Assembly: GCA_947034895.1 (NCBI GenBank)
Contig: OX344762.1
Span: 73,092,981 to 73,156,980, forward strand
DNA length: 64,000 nucleotides
Source: Rhytidiadelphus loreus
Taxonomy: Eukaryota; Streptophyta; Bryopsida; Hypnales; Hylocomiaceae
Direction: 5' to 3'
The notes under the pieces were generated by a model. That model was not told the DNA's origin. It worked only from the letters and a program-made list of their open reading frames with translations, and ran no database searches. Shown here piece after piece: positions 1-11,705 of this stretch; position 1 is the first letter of the stretch; each line of letters opens with the position of its first letter. Made by a program: the position numbers and the translations under genes.

Positions 1-235
1 AGTACGTATATGTTGATTTAGTCTTCAATTGATTTTAAGAGTACATTGAGTTGGTCACTAATAACATGAGTCTGTAACTGCAAAGTTTGGAATACTTAGA
101 AACTGTAAAAACAGCTTTGAAATTGCATGCCTCAATAGATGTCTGAAAATGGACAACGACAATGAAACACCAAGTTGCCTAACTAATGGCACACATGAGA
201 AAATTGTGTCATATAGTTCAAAATGAGAAATCTAA

Positions 236-2110
236 CTAGCATGTCTTGATCTTCAGAGTTTTTGGAAGGAACACGTCAGAGACGGTCATAGTCTTCTCCC
301 TACGTCGATTAATCTTCCTGTCAGGGTTATTGGATTCGGACACATAGAAAACATAATCACTTGGTGCTTCAATGCCCATGGCAATTTGAACTTCCTGTCG
401 TAGGTTTAGAAGAGGCCAATCAGTACCAACAGTGAAGTGCAAATACAAGGGGGGTTGGGAGTTGAGAACATGGCAGGGCAGCACAATCATTTCAAGACCT
501 AGTTCCTGTTCTATTGGCACCCACTCATTGTTCATGAATCTGTCGTGAGTGAAGAAGAAGTTCAGATATAGTGTTTGCCTCGAAATGTGGTATTTGCATA
601 TATAAGCCAAGATGAAAACATTTGCTTAGACTGCAGTCTAATATTTGCAAAACATCAATTTCATTAAAATTATAATATTTCAACACTTTGGCTTGTTTTA
701 GAACACCTGAACATTTAGACATAGAAGTCACAAATTTTGGGGTTGGAATCAAGTGGAACTCCAATCAAAATGAAAAGCATAATAGCATATACAGAAACAT
801 TCGTCAATAAATAAATAAAAATTGCAACTCTAGACAGAAGAAGAATTGTAAATCTTTCAAAGTAACTAGGTAAACAACAAGCAATATAATCCATAGAAAG
901 AGGTGGTGAAGTCAATCTTTTTGAAGTGTCCTAGCTTTAGAAGCTCCTTGGTTTGTAGGGAGTACATATTGAAATGCTTCATCAAGGAAGAGGGAAGAAA
1001 ATTTTACGTACAAGTTCATGGAATTGTTGAAGAGACGCATCTGAAAACCACACTAGGGAGGTTTACACTGCACCTTATGATATCCCCTGCTTCAGTCACC
1101 TTTTGATTCCAACCTTCGTCCATGAGGTCGTTGAAGGATCCTGCTTCAAGATTACGGATGGTGAATAGGGTAGGACTCCTAACTCGATTCACTACAGAAG
1201 CAAAGAGATCTATGAATATTGTCAACGGCATAAACCATTGTACGTGGCTTCGTCGTGAGCCTGTATTGGGCTTCATAGCCGATCTAATGTCAAGGCGCAT
1301 TTTTGCCCTGAATGATTCAGATGTTGACATATCAGGGAGTGGCCAAGAAAGAGAATTGAAGCTTGGAAGTGGTATCTCCTCTAATTGGCCATAAAGTCTT
1401 TGGCTAGCTGCAGGGGCATAGATCCACCGATAGAAGTAAATGCTAGCATCCCGAAGCTCCCGATGATTGCGATCATGGTGAATCAACTCATCGACCTCAG
1501 CATGCATTGCTATAATGAGGCCAGTGATTGATGCTGGATCAACCCAGTCCTCAAAATAGCTTGGGAACAAGTCTGCACAAGATAGAGATCATGTTAGGGT
1601 TTAGGGCCAACAACCTATTCAAACTACAAGAAACAAATTTAATGATCCATCAACATTGAGGTGGATATAGTTAGTAAGAGTCTACAAGAACTTGTTGATT
1701 ATAAGACAGGTACTTAGGTGCTTTAGTTCATGAGAGTCTATGAAAACATGTTGATTACAAGACAATTGTTTAAGCACAAGTTACAAACACTTACAATTGG
1801 TACGAAGGCGTGGTTGCGGCAGATCAGGGTCCAGATACAGTTGTCGTGGTTCATAAGCATGTCGAACACGAACACGGGAAACCAAGTTGTTGTTGTTTCC
1901 AAACTTAAAACCTTTAACTTGTGCTTTCCACAAGAACTAAGTGCTATTTGGAGAATAGCGATGAGACTCCCTGCCCCACTCAGAGTTTGGGTCTGGGTTC
2001 AGGGTGACCCATGAGCCTATTTCGAACCTCATTGGAATCCAATTGCCCGAAGGCCAATGCTGATCGTTGTGCAACATAACCGCCTCAATCCTATTTGTGG
2101 GCCGCATCCT
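236..2110 (-). CDS. Orphan multi-exon gene, function unknown
   Basis: I do not recognise this family. Four coding-like blocks on the minus strand are joined by plausible splice sites. Block 1 starts near 2110 after a TTTCATTTAG acceptor. Block 2 lies around 1815-1857 and ends at a GTAAGT donor. Block 3 (about 1030-1575) follows a GTGCAG acceptor, and its first residues read LFPSYFEDWVDPASI. Block 4 (236-533) follows a CTCACGACAG acceptor and ends in TAG at 236-238. Block 3 is a soluble, helix-rich stretch with many Asp/Glu and His residues. Block 4 reads like a small alpha/beta domain (LYLHFTVGTDWPLLNLRQEV) and could have a ubiquitin-like fold, but that is speculative. No signal peptide, membrane segment or catalytic motif is visible. 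The 5' end is not resolved, and the junction between blocks 1 and 2 is uncertain. It could be a lineage-specific gene or a decaying one. Confidence 0.45.
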
Positions 2111-2131
2111 AAATGAAAATAAAGTACTCAA

Positions 2132-5100
2132 TTAGTCAGTTGTAAAGAATGCAAGTGAGATTGTAGATAGATAGAACGTATTTGACTGTTGTGATCACAA
2201 GAATAAGCAATGCAATGCAAGGATTTGACTATTGATGAAAGGAAATGTATGTAATTGTCTCATGAAATCTGAGCAAGAAGAAACTTGATGGCATTTTGAA
2301 AATGATCTCTATCGGAGGAATCTATGCAGTCACCGCTCCAAGCCCAAATCCCAAAACAAGAGAGCACTCGGGTCAACAAGAGTTTGAGGAATTAGAGAAT
2401 GTTGTGTGCCAACTTGCAGGAGCTCATATAGACACACCTGGGTAGCCGCCAAAGCATATCAATAATTTAATATAGAAAAATTGTGGCTCAAATGTACAAG
2501 GTGTACTATGTAGTATTGTCAAATTGGGGCGGGCAGATTTTGTCAAGTAGAGTATTCAATTCACCACTTCACTCTAAACAACTCTAAGAATAGTGACTTC
2601 TGGTGGGAAACTGAGATCATTGGCTTCTTCATTTTATAATACTCATTTTAATTTGTTACTACTTGAGTTTATTTTATTAGTATGAATATGTACATTTACA
2701 ACATGGCTTCATTTCCTTGAATAGTACCAGAAGTGTAGGTCAGTTTTGGAAATAATTAGAAAAAATTTGTATTGTATCTAAAATTTTAAAATTTGTATTG
2801 TAACTATTTCTGCAAATTTGAAAAAATTTCATTGTTGCTGATTCTAAATTTCTAAAAATTATTCTTGGAAAAATTTAGAAAGACTGAAAGAGGAACACAT
2901 TTACACATGAATAGAAAATATCAATAAAAAATTAGGAGTGTCAAATTCACAGTAATTTTAATTTCAAGAATCAAATTTTGAAAAATTAGCAATCCCCATG
3001 TTTCCTATCTTCCTACCTGAGATTGGAATTGGAAGACTCTAGACATTGGCTATGGGAGATGTACACTTTTTGGCTCCCAAAATTCACCTAAATTTCAATT
3101 TTGGGAATAAAATTATGAAAAATTAGCAATCCCCATATTTCCTATCTTCCTACATGGGAAAAATTTCCATCACCTCATACTCCTCACTATCTACTCCAAA
3201 ATTGCTTAAATGATCGACTATTGGTACTTCTATCTTACCTTATGCATAAAATAAGCTTTTTGATAACACTTTGGAAAGAGTGCACTCTTATGCCATTCTA
3301 GCTCTTATATTCCCTCCAAATCATCTTTCTTTATACATGGTTTTTATTTTTCAATAATATTTTATATTTCTATTTCATTTGTGTAATTGAAAATTTTTCA
3401 AACCAATTTATACCATATGTAATTTGTCTAGGAAACTCAAGGAAATGGCATGGGAATTTATAAAAAAATTATTAAAAATAATAATAAACAAAAAGATTGA
3501 AAACAAATCTTGAAAAAAGTTGATAGAGAAATGGATTTTTTTTTTATAATGGAATATGAAATCTGCCATTTTTCCATTAAATTCTTTTTTTAACCCTAAA
3601 ATCTAAGACTGATATAGATTTCAAACTGCACATTTTAAGCTAAAAAGAGCTAAGTTTGTAGAATATTGCCATTCGTTAGAATAAAAGCGTCTAATAACAA
3701 ATAGATAGATATATAGTCCTTCAATTTCTTTTGAGGCCAATGTGAATAAAGTGTCTCTTCAAATCGCCTATATAGATAGATAAATACATCTTTTTTCTTT
3801 TGAAGCTGGCGTAAATAAAGTGTCTATTCAATTCGCCTATAGATAGATAAACATCTCTTTTTTCTTTTGAGGCTGGCATGAATGAAGTGTCTATTCAAGC
3901 CACATATAGAGAGATAGATACCTCTTTCTTATTTTGAGGCCAAAGAAAATAAATTGTCTTTTAGATTTGCCTATAGAACTTATGCACATTAGACAAAGAA
4001 CCATTGGTGGAGGACTTTGTCCTACTTTTTGAAAACAAGACAGTCAATAACTACTAAGGCAAAGTAATTAAAAAACCCATTAATGAGGTGTGCAATAAAT
4101 TGTTAAGAATTTTTTGGTGTGTGTGTGTTGTTTGTATAAGATTTTTTGTTCAAACTTTGTGTGGTTACCAGCTTGATGAGCTCCAAAGTTGTGTAGATGC
4201 CAATATTGTATTGCAATTAATTGTTTAGTTCTATTCTTATTGGATCCATTTAATTAAGCAGTTGTATGATATATATGATTTGGTATTGTTGATAGTGTTG
4301 TAATAGGTAGGAAATTTATACCAACCAACCAACCGTGTCCTTTATACTTATAACAAGTGCTCTTAACCACTATTCAAGATTAAATAGTGGTCTGGCCTAG
4401 CCACTACTTCTTCAATTTGTTTTTTCAAGGTGAATTTAGATTTATTTAGTAGTGATTGGTTGTATTCTATTTTTTTTTTATAGAATAGACATACAAATGA
4501 CATATTTATTATATCACATATAATTTGACAAGAAAATAAAGAAAATGGCATGGAAATTTAGAATGAAAATACTAAATGACAGATAATGATCCACTGATAT
4601 TTGGTTTACAATTTAGGATAAATCATGTTAATAAAAATTATGATAAATCCAATTGTACAAATGTGATCTATATATAGACATTTTAAACTTTTCTTTTTAT
4701 ACCAAAGTTCTCCATTTTTGTTATTCATCAAATATTTTGTAACACTGATTTGAAATTGGTGCATCATTTGAACTTCAAAGGCTTAATTGTAAATCACAAC
4801 TATACAAAAAATTGGTGGGAAAGTGAAGTGCATGTTTAAGATTAAGACCAATTATTAGATGGAAAGAATTAAAAATAGTTTCTAACACAATCTTACAACC
4901 TAGATATTAACATTGTAAGAAGTCAATAACTCCTATCCATGGGAACAACAAACACTTATAAGTTGGGAACCTTTAAGCAACTTACAAAATAAGCATTGAA
5001 ATGTACATCACTAAATGACATTAGTAAATAGTAATCAAATTCGGTTGCAACATATGAAGAGTTTGTTGAGATAGTTTTATAGACAACAAAAAATGAATTG

Positions 5101-5334
5101 CTATGGTATCATATTATCCCTGTAGTAAATCCACTTCTACTGTGGAGCAACTGTGTCCACTCAAAATGTGGGATTGTTAATAAGATTTTCTTGAACTCAA
5201 CTGAGTGAACAACATATATATCACATGAAGATAAGCTAGAGACGCAACAGACAACTACTCTTGAACGTCCTCCATAGTTTCTTTGATTACAATATCTAAG
5301 TCATTTTCACAATCGATCGAGTACTTTGTTGGTT
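2132..5334. other. AT-rich intergenic region with local repeats
   Basis: No credible coding sequence. Contents include a tandem array at 3690-3980, a direct duplication at about 2966-3030 and 3100-3165 (GCAATCCCCAT followed by TTTCCTATCTTCCTAC), and long A/T runs. A short stretch at 2590-2632 is, in reverse orientation, similar to the repeats at 7826-7990. Confidence 0.6.
3690..3980. repeat. Tandem array of about four 66-71 bp units
   Basis: The block CTTTTGAGGC(C/TGG) followed by AATAAAGTGTCT and then a TATAGATAGATA tract recurs at about 3728, 3799, 3865 and 3932. The units have diverged and the last one is the least similar. The embedded GATA tracts look like microsatellite seeds. Confidence 0.75.
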
Positions 5335-7307
5335 TTAAACAGTGGCATGTATAGTGCTGGAAGTCTTGGCATCTTCTCCAGCTCCTGGTGTCTTGTATCC
5401 TAACTGAGAGAGAGTTGTCACAATAGTGGGATCAAAATTCAGCTTCATGGCATGAGGCGACATGCAGTTAAGGGTAGGAGAGTCAGCTGATATTGTGTGC
5501 TTCAAGCTGTATGACGTACTACTTGGCAAGGACGTTGAACACATAGCCATTGGTGACTTGGTTGTTGTCCGTGCTTGGTGATCTATTGGTGTATTGGGGA
5601 GAACAACAAGGAGGTTGAAATCTCCTTGTTGATTGTTAGGAAGTGCAGTAGATAGATCTAGCTCTGAATCAATTTCATCTTCTAACATGACGTCGGTGAG
5701 CAGAGGTGATGGTGGTGAATCTGTAGGGAGAAAAATGACAACATTCCTGAGCAAGCTAACTGTAAAGCAAGATTGAAAAAACTGTAGCAAGTGTGGTAGC
5801 TTGACTACAAATGCTTGAAACATAAACAATAAAGGACAACCAAAGCAAAAATTTATAGTAGCTTGGAATACCTGGAATGTTCCGTGAAGCTAATATTTCC
5901 TTCATTCTCTCCACCTCTTGTTTCATCGTCTCAGTGAGGGGCATGCCAAATTGTGCCATCCAAGCTCCATCAAACCAGCTCCTACATCTCGGACAAGCCA
6001 TGTGCCCTGATTGCAACAAAGTTGCAATACAGAATGGATGAAACTCACAGCCACAAGAGGCAACAATTGCTGCTCGAGAAATAAAGCCCCTATTCTGGCA
6101 GCAGGGACAAAACTTGTATATTGGAGAATGTGCCATCGGAGGAATCGATCTTCCTTCAGGAAAGACCTCAAAGACTGGTTTGGTCGCAATACTAAATTTT
6201 GCAGTTGAATCTTCTTTAGCCTCTGCGAGGCAATCTCTAAGCTCTGATTTGCTTCAAATGAGAGGCCCTTTGCTTCCACCAAATCTTGCTTCTCCAGTTG
6301 AAGAACATTGCTCTCTAGTATTTGTTGTTGCACTTGCAGTTCTCTCACTTTTGCACACCGGGAACGGACCTCTTGGTTCTTTTCAAATGCTTCAATGAGT
6401 CGTGACTCCGCCTTCAATTTGGCTACTTCATCTATCACCTCACGCCACGCAAGCGAAGCGTTCTCTTCTTCCACTTGAAGAACCATGAGCATCTTCTTCT
6501 CTGCATCGAGTTGTCAAACAAGGTCATTGTACCTCTCTGCAGCTAGATTTCCCTCCTCACGATGTCTCTTCACCTCAGTCACCAAGGTCAATTCCTCAGG
6601 TCCTTTTATGTCTCGCCAGCTTGCGCCACCAAGTGCAGCAATATTTGCTATTAGATCCACAAGCCCTTGGAGCTGCTTTCGGAACCCAATTGGTTGCATC
6701 AACTTCTTGACGCTTGTTGTACCCGTTTGGGACACCCTTGCGGCTCTCCTGTTTGATGCCTCTACCGCCCAGTTGACAGCAATCTTGTGAATGAATGTTG
6801 CAAAGCATGCTCGCAAGTATCGCATGGAAAAGGCCTTGTTGTCTGGCCTTCCCCCATAAACGCGCTCGAAGTGATCAACGAAGAGCAGCATCTGCTCGTG
6901 ATTAGTACAGTCTGTTAGAGGAAGGCGATTCGCATTTTTCTTTCGCTTCCAAGTTTGGAGCACTTCATCGTCTGTTACAGGTGTCTTCTTCAACACATCA
7001 TCCACCTCCACGCCAAAGTCGCATAGGCCCACCACGTTCTTGAAAAATTTGGCGGAATAAACTGCGTGTCGCCCTTGCAACAACGGGCACGTTTCAACCA
7101 TCAATTTTGAGAGAGCATCGGGGACTCGTTCCAACAAAATGGGCTCTGTGTAGTCAATCCCAGAATAGGCATCTTCATCTCCAAATTCAGCTATCTCTGT
7201 CATTATATCCTCCACATTTCTCATGTCCTTGTCAGGATTCGGAAATGCCCTCTTCTTGTTCAACAATGAACGCATAGTGATCTTTCTTCCACCTTCGGTT
7301 TCTTCCA
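5335..7307 (-). pseudogene. Coiled-coil / RING-like zinc-finger gene, interrupted
   Basis: The product would run as follows: a novel N-terminal domain (start at 7307, METs at MEETEGGRK), a long coiled coil (about 6500-6240, rich in Glu/Lys/Leu heptads), a RING-like zinc finger at about 6110-5990 (CPCC, then CGCEFHPFC, then CPRC), and a Ser/Pro-rich tail in a second exon (5335-5720; intron 5721-5871 with a GT donor after CCAG). The cysteine/histidine spacing resembles RING or FYVE/PHD-type fingers, which suggests ubiquitin ligase or scaffold function; this is inference. Two lesions break it. A TGA at 6514-6516 lies in the same frame as both flanks, and near 6241-6250 the coiled-coil frame must shift to reach the RING frame. 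Both flanks of each lesion remain clearly protein-like. It is therefore either a young pseudogene, a gene with an unseen splice solution, or a sequence error. The first in-frame ATG is at 7338, but 7307 looks like the better start. Confidence 0.6.
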
Positions 7308-7825
7308 TGGCACTAGTGAGACTGTGTAGTGTCCACAATAGTAAAGTGAGTAAACAAGAGCACTAAAATCTGAACTTGTGATAGCAACAAAGACGAGGAG
7401 ATACTGTAGTGTCACGCTAAAATATTGAACGACTTTTCACAACAATTGCAAAAACTACAATAGAAAATTTCACAGGATGCGTACAGGTCTGCAAAAATGG
7501 CAAGAGACAACGAGAATATACTACTTACTATATAAAGCGTAAAGGTGCATCTGGTCCAACTTGTTGCAAATAGTGGTGGTTGTGGCCGATACCTGGGTGT
7601 CACCACTTCAAGAATTATTTATTGAATTATTTTTTAAACAAATCTAATCACAAGTCTTTTTTTTTATCAAAACAGTATTCTATGCACCAAGTACTGGCAT
7701 GCTCAAGGCTCAAGTCAATGAGACAACTCAGTACATCTGTAGAGGCTATCTAGATGCTCATCAACAAATGGAACCATGTTGTAAACATACATATAATAAA
7801 AGTAAAATCACTTTTATATAAAGAA

Positions 7826-7995
7826 GGCAGCCAATAATATTGCTTCCCACCAGAAGTCATTGTCACCAAAAATGTTGACAAAATCAATTCAATTGGTAAC
7901 ATTGTAAAATTAATAGTATGTAAAGGAACAAGCCAATGATATTGTTTCCCACTTAAAGTCATTGTCCTTGAATGGGGGTGAACCAATGAAATTAT
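7826..7995. repeat. Short repeats with (A/T)TTTCCCACC core
   Basis: Three related segments share GCCAAT(A/G)A(T/A)ATT(G/A)(C/T)TTCCCAC followed by AGTCATTGTC at about 7830, 7931 and 7985. A fourth, inverted copy lies at 2590-2632. They are probably remnants of one small mobile or satellite-like sequence. Confidence 0.5.
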
Positions 7996-8639
7996 TTCCC
8001 ACCAAAGTGGTTCAAGAACTCAATACCGCATGTTGATACTGTAGTGAAAATTCTTAAAATTAATCCTAAATTTTCACAGTATCATAGCATGGTAGCCAAA
8101 AAATAATAATAAAAACACCATAAAAAATCTATAAATTATGAGGCCATCCAAGCAAATTAAAACAATGAAAAAATGTAGTTAATAGAAAACAAAATAATAG
8201 AAAGCTCTCTAGACAGGCAACTAGAGATTAAAATCAAAAGACATTCCTATATTTTGAGCATTTTGAGCATTTTTAAAACTAAGTAGCTTCAAAGTACATG
8301 GTCCCCAAGGAAAGATTGTCGCCTCTTTGTTTTTTAAGGTGACTTAAATTTTAGATTGTCACCTAAAATCGCACAAATAAGTAATTCAACATTGTTGTTA
8401 TTATATTGAAAAACTTTTTGTAGGGTTTTCTTGATAGTCAAAAGGGGATTATAGATTCCCTTAGAATGCATTTTTTGAACACCATATGAATAAACTACAA
8501 AATTTAAAAGTAGATATTTTCATATGCTCCTATAGACTCTCATGATTAGTGAATTTGGAGTGGTCGATTTTAGAAAGTGGTCAAAATTAGGTGTAATTAC
8601 CTATTTAACCACCATTCACAAAATTGCATGTGTGACATG

Positions 8640-9185
8640 AAATCAACTTCTCTAAAAATATTCAATCAATATCTTAGAGAGATAACATTTCCATCAAGTA
8701 TACCAAGTTTTACTTTTCAAAATTAGAATGGTGAATTTTGGTGAATTTTTAAGAGTTTTTAGCTTGTTCAAACTTAGATATACATTTTAAAGTCATCATT
8801 GATAGACTCCAAATTAGTAGTTGGATATACAAAAGATAATCTTAAACTAAATATATTTTAGTTAGAAGAAGGCACCAAAAAATTCTACATTTTCATATAA
8901 ATCATATAAAATAAAGATTGTCACTTAATTACGACACGCATGTGAATAATCAAAGCTCTACAAGTATTGCATGTAAGTTGATTCAAATTTGTTTCTCTCT
9001 AAAATATTCAATCGAAACTCCAAGAAGAAAATATTTTGATCACTCATACAATTTTTTACTTTTCAAAAATAGAATGTTGATTTTTGATGAGCTTTCAAAG
9101 AGATTTTTGGTGTTTGTTTAATCATTAAAAAAATAATTGTTGATAGATTTTGACCATTTAATTGGACATATATATAAATAAATTA
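8640..9185. repeat. Two degenerate direct repeats, about 345 bp apart
   Basis: The segments starting near 8645 and 8992 share, in the same order, CTCTAAA(A)ATATTCAATC, ACTTTTCAAAA(T/A)TAGAATG, a (T)GAATTTTTA/GAGCTTTCA stretch, TTGATAGA and a TTGGATAT/TTGGACAT motif. The array is diverged and non-coding. Confidence 0.5.
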
Positions 9186-9544
9186 GAAATAAAAGTATGT
9201 AATTATCTACAAGGATTTTTATTGATTAAATATTATACCAAAAATAGTGGAATTTCAAAATTAATTAATAATTTGTTATGAAATTGTTCATTTTATTAAA
9301 AAAACAAATTTAAACAAACAATTTTTAAAGTAGTCAAAATGATGCCTTGCATGTAAATAATATATGCATTTATTTAATTAATACACTCATTTTTGGCTCA
9401 TTTTTATTAACATTTGTGTTGATCTTTATATTAAAATTGACATTCAAATGTTTTTACTTCTAACTATTATAGAATATGTGAAAACACTTAATTGTAGTAG
9501 AAAATTTCTACCCTATTCTAAATTCATAGATGTGTAGGAAACAT

Positions 9545-9873
9545 CCATACACACATCTTTCCTTCAATAAGCATCTTCAAAGATGTTCTACGATTTCCCT
9601 TATAGAGATTTCAAAGTTTGAATGACAATGCACTAATTTTGGAAAATAGATATCTCTATATTTTAGGTAGATTTTGGCAAAACAATTGTAACAATAGGCT
9701 CAAATGTATAAAATTAGTTATAGTATAGGAGCAAATAGCAAAATCTAATTACAATAAAGAAATATCTATTTTCTAAAATCAGTAAGACATTGTAATTCAA
9801 ATATTGAAATCTCTATAGGATTGATTGTGAAACATTTTTAGAGATGTTTATCAAAGAAAAAATGTGCGTATGG
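9545..9873. repeat. Foldback (hairpin) element, arms about 115-135 bp
   Basis: The left arm (9545 to about 9660) begins CCATACACACAT. The right arm (about 9758-9873) ends ATGTGCGTATGG and is its imperfect reverse complement. Matching landmarks include TATAGAGATTTCAA with TTGAAATCTCTATA, and GAAAATAGATAT with ATATCTATTTTC. Pairing partly continues inward (GATTTTGGC opposite GCAAAATC), leaving a loop of roughly 60-100 nt. No target-site duplication was identified. Confidence 0.75.
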
Positions 9874-11149
9874 GTATTTTCTCCATATCTTTGAATAAAT
9901 AAAAAATCATTATCAATATTTTGCAATGAATTATCATGTAAAACCATGAAAATTAAATAAAACAACTTACCAATTTTGAAACGAGAATAAAATAAGTATT
10001 CAATTTTACATTCTTAGTAGATGAAGCCTTAAAACTACTACCAATCATGAATTTTTAAATTTTTTGGTGAAAATTTGAAGTTACTATATAATTTTGGAGT
10101 TATTGTAAAAAAAATCCATATTAAAAACAAAATGTTCTACATATACCTCTATTTCTTTTACCAAAGATTTAAATTACAATGAAAAAAAATACAATAAATG
10201 AAATTATCCATGATAAGACCCACTAAACTTGTAACTAGCCAATAAAACATCCAAATTTTGTAGTTTTCAAAAATTCAAATTGGAGTATAAACTAGACTTG
10301 GTTAGCTTCATTTTGTTAGTTAAATGCAACATAACTCATTTCCATGGCTTAAATATAGTTTAACCAAAAAATACATAAAAATCTAAATAGTGAATAATTT
10401 TACAACTTTTGTTTTGTGATTGGGACCCACATAAAATCCAAAAATAGTTTGATATGAATTCAATCCCAAAAGGTGTCATGAGCAAACAAAAACCTTCTTC
10501 AAAAAAATTAGATGGAAATCATCTACATAGCTCCGCTAGAATGAAATAGTCAATTTCATTCAATCATTCATAAGCCACTCTGCGACGGTAAGGCAAAAAT
10601 AGGGTTTCCTTTTATACGACTTAATCCACATAGTTCTTGATTTCAAATGTCTCAAAGCTTAACTAAGAAAATGTGGCTCTAATAATCTACTTTTTACTCC
10701 ATTTCAGTAGATTGTGGCTCTAATAATCTAATTTTCCAAAATTGTTAAAATTGTAATTTTTGTGACACTTTGAAGATAGCATCTTGAAAGTTCAAAATAC
10801 ATGACTTTTGAACTATTTCTATCAAATTTCTCTTCGTGTGAGCTCAAGGAGTATATCAATTACACCATGATGTTTGTCAATATTATTATTATTTTTCTTT
10901 ACAATTCACATTGTTTTAAGCATTTTTTGTGATTATCATAATTTTTTCAAAGAAACTTTTTGAAAAATCATTTGAAATTCAATTTGATGTTTTTAATTAT
11001 TAAAAAATGGGATTAAATTTTAGGCATATATTACTACATGTGAAAAACATCAAATTTTTGAAATGTGTCTTTTTATATCTAAATCTAATGAAGTTTGACC
11101 AAGCCCGGCCATTAAATGTCGTTTAACCCTTAAGCGACGCCATGGCTAA

Positions 11150-11330
11150 TTTCTGGTCAATGAATGACAAGGAATCTCTCCGTATAGGAGAGAAATGAAA
11201 CTATTCATCCTCCAAAATTTGTGTGGAAAGGGAAGATCATCTACAGTAGTTTATTTTCCAATGAATACTTTTTCATTTTTTATAAGCCAACAATTCACAC
11301 GGTGACGAAACATATGATTTCCACAGGGTT
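11150..11330. repeat. Dispersed repeat copy A
   Basis: Shares ATGACAAGGAATC, ACTATTCATCCTC, AATTTTG/AAATTTG, TTCCAATGA, TAAGCCAA and ATTCACAC in the same order and spacing with 34524-34697. It is flanked by TTAACCCTTAAG at about 11130 and GGGTTAAGGGTTAACC at about 11325, related to the GGGGTTAA ends seen elsewhere in the window. Confidence 0.65.
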
Positions 11331-11705
11331 AAGGGTTAACCAAAGGCCTCCACCACTTCTGACACTCTTAGAATCCCACTGAAGTATTCCCACCGTCATT
11401 AAACCTATCACTCATTAAATGGCAATGACCAAACTCATCACTCATTAATCCTAAGCTTACCAACGAGTGAACTTTTCAACTTCATTCTTCTATAGTGTAC
11501 AAGCAAGGTAGCTTCATTCCTGTCCACGCAGCCTGGCGTGTGGTGGCCAACTTGAGCATGCACAATACGCCAATTTTTGCCGGCGGAATTGAACTGCTAC
11601 TTGTGTCTGCGTTGTCTCGTTTGTTGTCCTCACTTCTGTGCATGAAATGTGTTAAATTGGACCTTCGTTGTAGTAGATAGTGCGTGTTGTAATCAAATTT
11701 TCGCC

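Larger units (their letters stand above)
7339..11640. other. AT-rich intergenic repeat DNA
   Basis: I see no gene. The stretch holds short dispersed repeats at 7826-7990, degenerate roughly 345-bp tandem modules at 8640-9180, a foldback at 9545-9873, a small duplication of TGTGGCTCTAATAATCTA at about 10670 and 10706, and a dispersed repeat copy at 11100-11340. Confidence 0.6.

Noticed and set aside
3690..3980. CRISPR-like array
   Set aside because: Plant nuclear DNA, diverged units and no unique spacers between identical repeats; it is an ordinary tandem repeat.
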